A DNA stretch of 64,000 bases from Halobacillus massiliensis. Lineage in GTDB: Bacteria; Bacillota; Bacilli; Bacillales; Halobacillaceae. The notes under the pieces are model-generated. The model worked only from the letters and a program-made list of their open reading frames with translations, searched no databases and was not told the origin of the DNA. Positions 54,305 through 62,246 of this stretch are shown here, one piece after another. The translations under genes and the position numbers were made by a program. The stretch's first letter is position 1; every line of letters starts with the position of its first letter. The stretch spans positions 1,608,429 through 1,672,428 of the forward strand of contig NZ_LT800499.1 in the NCBI RefSeq assembly GCF_900166625.1, given 5' to 3'.

Positions 54305-55282
54305 TATAATAAATGATTCAACTTCCTCTACCGGTGTTGCACTGTTAATCTCAAAGGTGGGTTCCTGATTTTTCCGATAGCCAATTAGGAACTCTCCTTT
54401 GCTGAAATAAAACCGGACAGCTTCTCCCATTTTTTCTGACTTTAAAGAAGCAGGCACAGGCTCTTCATGAAACTGTCTTTCTGTTAACAAGTCCAAAAGA
54501 AGCTGAAAAGGTTCAACAGGGTCCGTATGGAAAAGCTCATGATAGAGCAGACTGCTCATAAAATCATTGGAGCGGATGATTGTATTAGCACCAGCTCGCT
54601 CAGCATTAACTCGTTGTTTGCTTGTAAGCATTTCTGCAATAATAAATAACTCTGGGTGATGCCCTTTTAGCGAGACAATTTGATGAATAACTGACTGGTC
54701 GGCTTCTCGCTCCGTTTTTGACTGATCAGCAGTAATAATCGCTTTTTTAGCCTCACAAACATTTGCCTTTTCCAGTGTTTCCTCTACGGTTGGATCGCCA
54801 TGAATGAAGTGAACATGAGAATGGCTTTCATAAAGCTTATTCATCGTACGATCGATGAGAACAATATGGTCTTTGCATTTATTACTTTCCATCATTTCAA
54901 TGAGCTGTCGGGTCCGTTCATTCCAGCCCACAAGAATGATGTGGTCTTTTCCTTTAAACGTCACTTTCCCATTAGACAAATCTTGTTCATGTTTGACGGT
55001 TGCAGCCGATAAAGTAGCCATATAAAAAGTAACGAGCCCTCCACCAGTTAGAATAAGAAATATTGCAATAATTCTTCCCGGCATACTTAAAGGAACATAG
55101 TCCCCATACCCGACGGTTGCTCCCGTAACAAAAGCCCACCATAGACCATCAAAAAAAGTAGGAAAGTTTACAGGCTCATACAGGTGGATTAACATACCGA
55201 AAAAGAGCATCATAACGAAGACTGTAGCAAGCAGTCTTAAAAACAAAGGAATTTGAAAATATAATCGGATCCATTGCTGCAT
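54284..55282 (-). CDS. yugO: Potassium channel YugO
   Basis: A 332-residue two-helix ion channel with selectivity filter TVGYGD (residues 56-61), then a cytoplasmic RCK/TrkA-N domain (IILVGWNERTRQLIEMM, and GDPTVEETLEKANVCEAKKAIITAD) and a TrkA-C-like tail. In B. subtilis YugO carries the potassium signals of biofilms. Potassium control is important in halophiles, which fits the probable lifestyle. Convergent overlap with yugN. Confidence 0.93.
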   Translation of the reverse strand: MQQWIRLYFQIPLFLRLLATVFVMMLFFGMLIHLYEPVNFPTFFDGLWWAFVTGATVGYGDYVPLSMPGRIIAIFLILTGGGLVTFYMATLSAATVKHEQDLSNGKVTFKGKDHIILVGWNERTRQLIEMMESNKCKDHIVLIDRTMNKLYESHSHVHFIHGDPTVEETLEKANVCEAKKAIITADQSKTEREADQSVIHQIVSLKGHHPELFIIAEMLTSKQRVNAERAGANTIIRSNDFMSSLLYHELFHTDPVEPFQLLLDLLTERQFHEEPVPASLKSEKMGEAVRFYFSKGEFLIGYRKNQEPTFEINSATPVEEVESFIILTPLRI

Positions 55283-55389
55283 AAATACGGACGCTCCTCT
55301 TTTTTAGTCAGTATGTGTCTTTAAGAGGAATTTCAAACATTGTAGAGAAGCAAAGAAAGTATCCCACCACGTAGATGGAATACTTTCTC

Positions 55390-55944
55390 TTAAGGCGTGA
55401 GAACTTTTTTCAGATCTTTATAAACAAAAGCTCGAAAGTCCTCATTATCGCGAAAGGCTTTAGTAATAAACTGATACATTTCCTGCTGTTTGTTTTCAAA
55501 ATCTTTCTCATCCTCTTTCGGAAGATGAGAGGAGGCTTTATCTAGGAATTGCTGAACTTCCGGAGCCCGTGGACCCCAGTTGAGGTATTCATTTCCTGCT
55601 TCGTTTATTATAATGATTTTAGGTATGGACCGGGATGTTCCATTGGACAAGTATTGATCCATTAATTCCAGGTTTTCATCCCGCTGCAGAAAGTGCGTAT
55701 TAATGTGAGCCTTTTCAGCAATTCTGAGAAAAATCGGGATGTTAAGCATTGCATCTCCACACCAGTCTTCTGTCAAAATGATCGCTCGTAAATTCTTTGT
55801 TTTAAGTAAAGCAAATAAGGGTTCATCCTCTGTTGGGACTTTAAAATGTTCATAAATGTATATAAAGTTTTCTTTATGATTTTTCATAGAATCCACATAT
55901 TCCTGGGCCGTAACCCCTTTTTCAAACCATTCATTTAATTCCAT
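55390..55944 (-). CDS. Thioredoxin-family protein with WCGD motif
   Basis: A 184-residue thioredoxin-fold protein. The active site reads TEDWCGDAMLNIP, retaining only one cysteine, with the cis-Pro segment SRSIPKIIII. This resembles the Thioredoxin_9 group found widely in Firmicutes, for which no reaction is established. Ribosome binding site GAGGAGG before ATG. Confidence 0.8.
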   Translation of the reverse strand: MELNEWFEKGVTAQEYVDSMKNHKENFIYIYEHFKVPTEDEPLFALLKTKNLRAIILTEDWCGDAMLNIPIFLRIAEKAHINTHFLQRDENLELMDQYLSNGTSRSIPKIIIINEAGNEYLNWGPRAPEVQQFLDKASSHLPKEDEKDFENKQQEMYQFITKAFRDNEDFRAFVYKDLKKVLTP

Positions 55945-56062
55945 AAGAAAAACCTCCTCGTCAATTTCACACAGAGGTACATACCCTTATTCGTTTAACG
56001 TTACTCTCATTTTTTATATATATAAAGATGGTATAATTTAGATAACCTAGGAGGGATTACAT

Positions 56063-57121
56063 ATGAAACCACATGAAAAAGAATTCTTGTTTGACTTATT
56101 AAAGACGCCATCACCTTCAAGTATGGAAATGGTGATTCAAAAGAAATGGATGAAAGAAATTAAACCTTTCGCAGAAGAAATGGTGACAGACCATGCCGGA
56201 AACGCCATAGCTGTGCTTAATCCTCAAGCAGAATTTAAAATTTTGCTTGCAGGTCACTGTGATGAAATAGCCTTAGTAATAAATAGAATAGATGAGCGAG
56301 GTTTTCTTCATTTTGAAAAAATGGGAGGCATTAATCCTAAGGCTGCAGTCGGTATGAAAGTGAAGGTGCTCACTGAAAATAGAACGCTCGACGGGGTAAT
56401 TGGTGTAAACGCCCAACATCATGGAGGGTTAAAAGGAGATTTTGATCTGGAGGATCTGTTCATTGATTGTGGAGCGGAATCTAAAGAGGAAATCAGTCAG
56501 TTTGTAAGTATTGGAGACTTAGCTGTATATAAACGTGAGCCGGAGTTATTAATGGACCGCTTCATTACTGGAAGGGGATTGGATAACCGAACAGGCCAAT
56601 TTATTGTAGGCGAAGTAATCAAAAGGCTGTCTAAGAAGAAGTTAAATGTCGGCGTTTATGCAGCCAGTACAGTGAATGAAGAAACAAACATGGGGGGAGC
56701 TTATTTTGCGGCTGCTGGAGTGCAGCCTGATATGGCTATCGCCTGTGACGTCACTTTTGCCACTGATTATCCAGGAGTGAATACGAGTAAATATGGAGAT
56801 GTGACGCTCGAAGGCGGCCCGGTTTTAGCAAAGGGTGCACCGATTAACCGCAAAATTAATCAACTTCTTATAAAAAGTGCCGAAGCACTTCATATAGATG
56901 TACAATATGAATTGACTTCTCGAGCGACTGGTACCGACGCTGATCGGATGCGGCTCACCGGAAAAGGGGTCCCGGTTAGTCTCGTGTCTCTGCCCCTAAG
57001 ATATATGCATTCTCCAGTTGAAACAGCGAGTATAAAGGATATTGATGAGGAAATTGATCTCCTTGTGCACATGATTGAAAATTTAACAGGAAAAGAAAGT
57101 TTAAATCCACTCGATGATTAA
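56063..57121 (+). CDS. M42-family metallopeptidase (glutamyl aminopeptidase type)
   Basis: A 352-residue cobalt/zinc aminopeptidase of the M42 family (FrvX/YtoP/YsdC type). The metal-ligand blocks AGHCDEIALVIN, GRGLDNRTGQF, STVNEETNMGGAY and ACDVTFATDYPG and late PLRYMHSPVE are all intact. It forms large self-assembling complexes that digest peptides in the cytoplasm. Ribosome binding site AGGAGG. Monocistronic. Confidence 0.9.
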   Translation: MKPHEKEFLFDLLKTPSPSSMEMVIQKKWMKEIKPFAEEMVTDHAGNAIAVLNPQAEFKILLAGHCDEIALVINRIDERGFLHFEKMGGINPKAAVGMKVKVLTENRTLDGVIGVNAQHHGGLKGDFDLEDLFIDCGAESKEEISQFVSIGDLAVYKREPELLMDRFITGRGLDNRTGQFIVGEVIKRLSKKKLNVGVYAASTVNEETNMGGAYFAAAGVQPDMAIACDVTFATDYPGVNTSKYGDVTLEGGPVLAKGAPINRKINQLLIKSAEALHIDVQYELTSRATGTDADRMRLTGKGVPVSLVSLPLRYMHSPVETASIKDIDEEIDLLVHMIENLTGKESLNPLDD

Positions 57122-57216
57122 GCAATACACCCCATGGAGAATGGATGGTTCATATGGAGTGTTCCCAAAGGCCATTAATCTAATGTAAAGGCCTGGGTTT
57201 GTGAAGAACATTATGC

Positions 57217-57245
57217 TTGCAGAAATATTATATTCTGTATAAAAT
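57217..57245 (+). promoter_or_regulatory. Sigma-A promoter of the FMN riboswitch
   Basis: TTGCAG and TAAAAT with a 17-base spacer, about 25 bases before the aptamer. Confidence 0.7.
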
Positions 57246-57269
57246 AAAGCTACAAACCTATATCGATTC

Positions 57270-57402
57270 AAATCTTCGGGGCAGGGTGCAATTCCCGACC
57301 GGCGGTGTTAAGCGAGAGCTTTTAGTCCGTGACCCGCATTTTTTTGCGGTGGACCTGGTGAGAATCCGGGGCCGACAGTTATAGTCTGGATGGGAGAAGA
57401 TG
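57270..57402 (+). promoter_or_regulatory. FMN riboswitch (RFN element)
   Basis: Canonical RFN blocks in order: ATCTTCGGGGCAGGGTG, AATTCCCGACCGGCGGT, AGTCCGTGACCCGC, GGTGGACCTGGTGAGAATCC, GGGGCCGACAGTTATAGTC, and GGATGGGAGAAGAT closing helix P1. It precedes a terminator and ribU, so FMN represses riboflavin uptake. Confidence 0.97.
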
Positions 57403-57455
57403 TCGAGCAAATAAAAGATAGTATATGGCTATCTTTATTTAACTTTGGACAATCC

Positions 57456-57490
57456 GAGCCCCTGAAGCTTTTAAGCTTTAGGGGCTCTTT
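57456..57490 (+). terminator. Terminator of the FMN riboswitch
   Basis: GAGCCCCTGAAGCTT and its complement AAGCTTTAGGGGCTC, one wobble, then TTTCG. The short T tract is usual for some RFN leaders. Confidence 0.85.
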
Positions 57491-57555
57491 CGTGCAGGAT
57501 GCTCACCTTCATCTTGGGATGCGAATCGATATAACAGATGAAGGGGGCACGTAAA

Positions 57556-58146
57556 GTGTATTTAAATCAAGAGTCAAAACTGTTAAAGCTTGTAATTATG
57601 GCGTTGCTTGGAACGATCTCTATGCTGCTAATGTTTCTGAATTTTCCACTTCCAATGCTTCCGCCGTATCTAAAGGTCGATTTTAGTGAAATTCCAGCAT
57701 TGCTGGCTGCCTTAATGTTTACTCCGGCGGCAGGCATTATAGTCGAGGGGTTAAAAAACCTGCTGTATTTAATATATACAGGCGCAGCTGATCCGATCGG
57801 CGTAGTCGCTAACTTTTCCGCAGGTGTATTGTTTATTGTACCTGCTGCTATGATTTATCATAAGTTTAAATCTACGAAAAGTTTAGTCGCCGGTCTTTCA
57901 ACAGGAGCTTTAGTAATGGCAGTCGGCATGGGAATTCTAAATTATTTCATCGTACTTCCGGCATATGCCATGTTTATGGGGTGGGAAACGATGAGTTCAC
58001 AGGTCAAGTGGGCCACCATTCTGGCAGGTATCCTACCGTTTAATCTTTTAAAAGGAATTATTGCAGGGGCATTGTTTGTACCTGTCTTCATAAAATTAAA
58101 GCCTTGGTTTCAACAAAAAGTTTGGCAGAAATCACCTGCTGCATAA
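57556..58146 (+). CDS. ribU: Riboflavin ECF transporter substrate-binding protein RibU
   Basis: A 196-residue S component with six helices; family blocks MLPPYLKVDFSEIPALLAALMFTPAAGIIVEGLKNLL and the C-terminal LPFNLLKGIIAGALFVPVF. It binds riboflavin and docks on the shared EcfAA'T module encoded elsewhere. It starts at GTG 57556, seven bases after AAGGGGGC; an in-frame ATG at 57538 lies upstream of that site. Control by the FMN riboswitch confirms the substrate. Confidence 0.95.
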   Translation: MYLNQESKLLKLVIMALLGTISMLLMFLNFPLPMLPPYLKVDFSEIPALLAALMFTPAAGIIVEGLKNLLYLIYTGAADPIGVVANFSAGVLFIVPAAMIYHKFKSTKSLVAGLSTGALVMAVGMGILNYFIVLPAYAMFMGWETMSSQVKWATILAGILPFNLLKGIIAGALFVPVFIKLKPWFQQKVWQKSPAA

Positions 58147-58147
58147 G

Positions 58148-58182
58148 AAAAGAGCGGTCCTCAAGCGGACTGCTCTTTTTCT
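58148..58182 (+). terminator. Terminator after ribU
   Basis: AAAGAGCGGTCC and GGACTGCTCTTT arms (one wobble) followed by TTCTTT. Confidence 0.8.
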
Positions 58183-58473
58183 TTAAAGAAATATTGTTTC
58201 TGAGGGGTTCATTCGATAGATAGTAAATGCCAGATACACAGCGAAGCTGCTCCACAAAATATAAGGGATGAGAAGCAGGCTGCTGACCTTACTGATTTTC
58301 CATAATAAGACGGATAGGAAAAGAGCTGTGAGGGCTACCAATACACTGTCTATAAAAGCCAGCAGCAAATCCTTTTGTCCAAACTGGAAATAACTGAACA
58401 ACTGGTTGAAAAGATAGTTAAGGATAAGTAATGCAATCACTAACTTTGGGGGGCGGGTGAATCCTGTTATCAT
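58183..58473 (-). pseudogene. tspO: TspO/MBR protein lacking its N-terminal part
   Basis: A 96-codon frame whose protein matches the C-terminal 60% of Bacillus TspO (LNYLFNQLFSYFQFGQKDLLLA, KISKVSSLLLIPYILWSSFAVYLAFTIYRMNP). The first two helices of a normal ~150-residue TspO are missing: only eight bases separate it from the upstream gene, so no room remains for them. It is probably a 5'-truncated remnant, although the frame is intact with a possible ATG at 58473. TspO proteins bind porphyrins. Confidence 0.7.
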
Positions 58474-58481
58474 AAGTCTTC

Positions 58482-58856
58482 TTACAACTGTTCTTCTTCT
58501 GCTTCGTCAACATTAATTCGCGCCGTTGGCATAACCTCAAGTCTTTCTAAAGGTATCTCTTTGCCTGAAACTACACTTTTACCGTAGGTTCCTTCTTCAA
58601 TTCTCTGCAGGGCATCATTTATATCGATTAGTTTTTCTCTTGTCTGCTCATATAAGGTTTGTTCCTTTGATCTTTCATGGGCAAAGGTTCCTAAATCACC
58701 TGGGTGATCAGATACACTGGATAACTCCCCTTCAAAGTCACTGGATGAATCCTCGTTCGATTTTTCCTCCCTGTATCGGTCTAATTCTGCTTCTGTTTCT
58801 TGCTTCATTTCTTCGAGCTGTTTCTTAAATTCCTGAACCTGTTTTTCAGATAGCAT
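58482..58856 (-). CDS. YteA-like DksA/TraR-type protein lacking zinc-finger cysteines
   Basis: A 124-residue protein with the layout of the YteA/YocK group: N-terminal coiled coil (EFKKQLEEMKQETEAELDRY), SSVSDHPGDLGTFAHERSKE, and ALQRIEEGTYGKSVVSGKEIPLERLEVMPTA. In relatives the segment is YGxCxxCGxxI with a second Cys pair; here all four are replaced and the protein has no cysteine. Zinc binding must be lost. It may still act on RNA polymerase through the coiled coil; that is speculation. Confidence 0.8.
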   Translation of the reverse strand: MLSEKQVQEFKKQLEEMKQETEAELDRYREEKSNEDSSSDFEGELSSVSDHPGDLGTFAHERSKEQTLYEQTREKLIDINDALQRIEEGTYGKSVVSGKEIPLERLEVMPTARINVDEAEEEQL

Positions 58857-58887
58857 ATTTTAAACTCCTTTCCTGTCGCTAGGAGCC

Positions 58888-59274
58888 TTAACGCGCTACG
58901 ACTCCAATCGTACATCTGGAGACCGAGATCAGTTGATCTTTTTCATCGGTGATTTTAATTTCCCAAACCATTGTTGCTTTTCCAATATGAAGGGGTACAG
59001 CTTTACCTGCAACTTTCCCTGTACGCACGCTTTTAACATGATTTGCGTTTATTTCAATCCCAAACACCTGCTGTTTCTCAGGGTCTATGTTTAAAAATGC
59101 CCCGATGCTTGCCGCTGATTCAGCAAGTGCTACAGATGCTCCTCCATGTAAGAAGCCCATTGGCTGATGTGTCCTGTGATCAACCGGCATACTCATGATG
59201 ACCTCTGAAGGAGTCGCGCTTTCGACTTCGATTCCTAACGATTCCATTAGTGTGTTTTTTAGTGAAAAATCCAT
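58888..59274 (-). CDS. menI: PaaI-type hotdog thioesterase, probable MenI
   Basis: A 128-residue hotdog-fold acyl-CoA thioesterase. Key segments: PVDHRTHQPMGFLHGGASVALAESAASIGA (active-site Glu in the helix) and EINANHVKSVRTGKV. DHNA-CoA thioesterases (MenI) look like this, and menA lies 0.4 kb away on the same strand with menFD beyond, so a role in menaquinone synthesis is likely, though unspecific thioesterases look alike. Confidence 0.75.
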   Translation of the reverse strand: MDFSLKNTLMESLGIEVESATPSEVIMSMPVDHRTHQPMGFLHGGASVALAESAASIGAFLNIDPEKQQVFGIEINANHVKSVRTGKVAGKAVPLHIGKATMVWEIKITDEKDQLISVSRCTIGVVAR

Positions 59275-59464
59275 GTGATCGCTCCTTTAAATAATTCCCT
59301 TATGTACATAAATCAAACCTAACGCAAAAAGAATGGTTTTACCATTCTTTTTTAAGAATTTTAAGCGATACTTTGAAAATAGGAAAGGAAACCGGGGGAA
59401 ATTATCGTTAAACTTAAAGCTTTCCGTTTTTCGATATTATAAAGCAAGAGTCATGTTAATAGCG

Positions 59465-59570
59465 AGATTTCTGCAGGGAGAAAAAGCTGTGGTGAGATCT
59501 GCGAGTGCAGCGAGCTAGCTCACCGGCTCCCCGTGGAAAGGGAGGGAATTCCGAGCCGCTTTTTCTCTCA
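59465..59570 (-). repeat. Partial copy of the intergenic repeat
   Basis: Carries CTGCAGGGAGAAAAAGCTGT, GGTGAGATCTGCGAG, CGAGCTAGCTCACCGGCTCC and GTGGAAAGGGAG, the same subtype as 437-540 and copy E. The left part near 59385 keeps AAACCGGGGGAAA. Nothing else is seen between menI and the menA terminator. Confidence 0.68.
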
Positions 59571-59627
59571 TTGCGGTACCTCAGTTTAATAAAGCTCACT
59601 ATTAAAGCTTTGCAAGTAACGGTTCAC

Positions 59628-59674
59628 AAAAAAAGACGTGAAATCAAAATGAACATCTTGATTTCACGTCTTTA
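59628..59674 (-). terminator. Terminator after menA
   Basis: GACGTGAAATCAA and TTGATTTCACGTC form a perfect 13-bp stem; on the minus strand it is followed by seven T. Confidence 0.88.
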
Positions 59675-59698
59675 TAGCAGCTGCCTCTTTTCCTGGCT

Positions 59699-60640
59699 TT
59701 AAAGCGGTACAATTAGTTGCAGAAGCAAAGAAATACCGAGAAGCAGGCCATACATTGTGTTTGTCTGTGCTGTGGCTTTCATAGCCGGCATCATTTCGAG
59801 CGGCTGTTTTTTTCCAGCGAAACCTTTAACAGCCTGAACGGCTTTTTTAATACTCAGGAATGAAATAAGTGACCATATCGGCAGACTGCCTGAAATGATA
59901 AATATTATTGTCAGCAGATAAGCCAGTGTGAAAATGATGGCAAGAAAGCGGGTCGCTCCTTTATGACCGAACATGATGGCGAGTGTTCTGCGGCCGTTTT
60001 CAGCATCTCCTACACGATCACGAATATTATTTGCAAGCAGAATAGCTCCGATGAAAATAGCAACGGGTATAGAAATCAGAAGGACTGTCCAGTTGATGCT
60101 TAATGTCTGGATAAAATAGCTGATTCCTATAATAATTGGTCCCATAAAAAAGCCTGCTGTAATTTCGCCTAGCGGAGTGTAGGCAATCGGGTAAGGACCA
60201 CCAGTGTATAAATATCCAAACAGCATAGACACCAGACCGATTAATGCTATCCACCAGCTTGAGGAAGCACAAATGTAAACACCTAAAAGGGCTGCAGTGA
60301 CCAGGCAGCCGATGGCTAAAAGAAAGACCGTACGCGGATTTATTCCGTCCCGTACAATAGCGCCGCCAATACCGACTGAATTTTCATTATCCAGTCCTTT
60401 GACGTAATCATAATATTCATTGAACATATTAGTAGCAATCTGTATAAGGATGGACGCTATTAACATGGCCATGAACAGTCCTAGATGAAAAGCCCCATCA
60501 ATGGCGGCTAATACAGATCCTATAAAGACAGGGACAAAGGCAGCTGTCAAAGTATGGGGCCGTGTTAATCTCCACCATACTTGAAATCCGTCCCGTTCAT
60601 TCAAGGAAGCTTTCATATTTTGATCAGAAACAGAGCTCAT
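59699..60640 (-). CDS. menA: 1,4-dihydroxy-2-naphthoate polyprenyltransferase MenA
   Basis: A 313-residue UbiA-family membrane prenyltransferase with about eight to nine helices. The two Asp-rich motifs that bind Mg-polyprenyl diphosphate are NMFNEYYDYVKGLD and NNIRDRVGDAENGRRT. It joins the isoprenoid chain to DHNA in menaquinone synthesis. Divergent from menF, as in other Bacillaceae. Confidence 0.95.
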   Translation of the reverse strand: MSSVSDQNMKASLNERDGFQVWWRLTRPHTLTAAFVPVFIGSVLAAIDGAFHLGLFMAMLIASILIQIATNMFNEYYDYVKGLDNENSVGIGGAIVRDGINPRTVFLLAIGCLVTAALLGVYICASSSWWIALIGLVSMLFGYLYTGGPYPIAYTPLGEITAGFFMGPIIIGISYFIQTLSINWTVLLISIPVAIFIGAILLANNIRDRVGDAENGRRTLAIMFGHKGATRFLAIIFTLAYLLTIIFIISGSLPIWSLISFLSIKKAVQAVKGFAGKKQPLEMMPAMKATAQTNTMYGLLLGISLLLQLIVPL

Positions 60641-60678
60641 GGAGTTTCTCTCCCTTGTAGTAATATCATATCAATATA

Positions 60679-60707
60679 AGTTTAGGGAAAGGGTTCTAAA
60701 GTGTCAA
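60679..60707 (-). promoter_or_regulatory. Sigma-A promoter of menA
   Basis: Minus strand TTGACA and TAAACT with a 17-base spacer, about 40 bases before the menA start. Confidence 0.72.
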
Positions 60708-60743
60708 TCCTTGTAAGAATATGCTTTGAAAAGTAAGGATTCC

Positions 60744-60772
60744 TTGAGTCCTGGACGGAAAGGGAATAAAAT
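60744..60772 (+). promoter_or_regulatory. Sigma-A promoter of menFDH
   Basis: TTGAGT and TAAAAT with a 17-base spacer, about 83 bases before menF. It is back to back with the menA promoter, leaving only 36 bases between the -35 boxes for shared regulation. Confidence 0.7.
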
Positions 60773-60854
60773 AGAAGAGGGTCTGCATTTAAAGAAAGAT
60801 AGATAATAGACCGATTAAAGAGTGCGTCCCTTGTCAGGGATGGGAGGAATTTCA

Positions 60855-62246
60855 ATGCTTCATATAAAAATACCTCAGATTGAAGAAATCGTAGAGGAAG
60901 CTATAAATCGTGCGGCTTTAGAAAAGGAGCCGCAAGTCATAAGCTATGTAGAACAAATTGATACAGCGGACAGCATCGCCTTTTTAGATAGAGCTAAGCA
61001 AATTTCACCTCATCGTTTGTATTGGAGAAGTGCCGATGAAGAGTTTGTATTAGCCGGAGCCGGTTCTGCCAAGCGGGTTTATTCAGGGGATGATCATCGG
61101 TTTAATGAAATTGAAGCGATGTGGACAACCTTGCAGGAAAAGGCTGAAGTGTATGATATGTACGGTGAAAAAGGGACAGGGCTCGTCGCTATCGGCGGTT
61201 TCAGCTTTGATTCACTGGAGGAGAGAGCTGCTCCTTGGGAAGCTTTTCCCGACAGTCAGATGACTATCCCTATGTATTTACTTACAAACAAAGGCGAGAG
61301 TTCCTTCTTAACAACGAACCTTTTAATTTTTAAAGAAGATCATACTCAGCAGATTATTCATCAGATAAAGAGCGATAAGAAGCAGCTTTTACATGGGAAG
61401 CGAACAGAGCTTAACTTGCCGGAACGTATTAATACACTTGAAGTCCAGCCGGAAGAATGGAAGAGAAGTATCCAAAAAGCAACCGAATATATAAAAGGGG
61501 GACAAATGGAAAAAGTTGTTCTTGCCCGTGAGCTCCGTGCTTTATTTAAAGAGGAGGTTCAGTTGGCAGCTGTAATTGAAAAGCTGTCAGAAACTCAGCC
61601 TAACAGCTACATCTTTACTGTCGAAAGCGGAGGGTCACATTTTATCGGTGCTACTCCTGAGCGGCTGGCGAAAGTGGATAATCAGCAGCTGATCTCTACT
61701 TGTCTTGCAGGGACTGCTCCTCGCGGTAAAACGGACAAGGACGATAAAAAACTGGGCCAGGCTCTCCTTGATGATCCTAAAAACCGCCAGGAGCATGATT
61801 TTGTCGTGCAAATGATTCGTGAGGCTGTGGAAGCCTGCTGTTTTGATATCGAGATTCCTGAAAAGCCGGTACTATACCCGCTTAGAAATCTGCAGCATTT
61901 ATATACACCTGTAACCGCAACGCTTGAAGACGGGTACACTTTACTGGATGTAGTCTCAAGGCTTCACCCCACACCGGCTCTCGGCGGCATGCCGCAGCAG
62001 AAGTCCGTTGATTATATCCGTAACAATGAGACGCTTAACCGCGGCTGGTATGCAGGTCCAGTCGGCTGGTTTGACGGCCGGAATAATGGGGAGTTTGCTG
62101 TAGCCATCCGTTCGGCTCTTATTCAAAAGAATAAAGCTTCTTTGTTTGCCGGTTGTGGAGTTGTCGAAGATTCTGATCCAGAAGCAGAATACGATGAAAC
62201 AGGGGTTAAACTTAAGCCAATGCTGTCTGTTTTAGGAGGATATTGA
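60855..62246 (+). CDS. menF: Isochorismate synthase MenF
   Basis: A 463-residue chorismate-utilising enzyme converting chorismate to isochorismate. Family blocks: KVVLARELRA, SYIFTVESGGSHFIGATPERL, STCLAGTAPRGKT, LHPTPALGGMPQ and AGCGVVEDSDPEAEYDET. ATG 60855 follows GGGAGGA; the longer frame from 60822 lacks support. Its stop overlaps the menD start by one base. Confidence 0.95.
   Translation: MLHIKIPQIEEIVEEAINRAALEKEPQVISYVEQIDTADSIAFLDRAKQISPHRLYWRSADEEFVLAGAGSAKRVYSGDDHRFNEIEAMWTTLQEKAEVYDMYGEKGTGLVAIGGFSFDSLEERAAPWEAFPDSQMTIPMYLLTNKGESSFLTTNLLIFKEDHTQQIIHQIKSDKKQLLHGKRTELNLPERINTLEVQPEEWKRSIQKATEYIKGGQMEKVVLARELRALFKEEVQLAAVIEKLSETQPNSYIFTVESGGSHFIGATPERLAKVDNQQLISTCLAGTAPRGKTDKDDKKLGQALLDDPKNRQEHDFVVQMIREAVEACCFDIEIPEKPVLYPLRNLQHLYTPVTATLEDGYTLLDVVSRLHPTPALGGMPQQKSVDYIRNNETLNRGWYAGPVGWFDGRNNGEFAVAIRSALIQKNKASLFAGCGVVEDSDPEAEYDETGVKLKPMLSVLGGY

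Noticed and set aside
57122-57175. Hairpin after the M42 peptidase as a terminator
   Set aside because: AACACTCCAT/ATGGAGTGTT-like pairing exists, but no T run follows, so it is not called.
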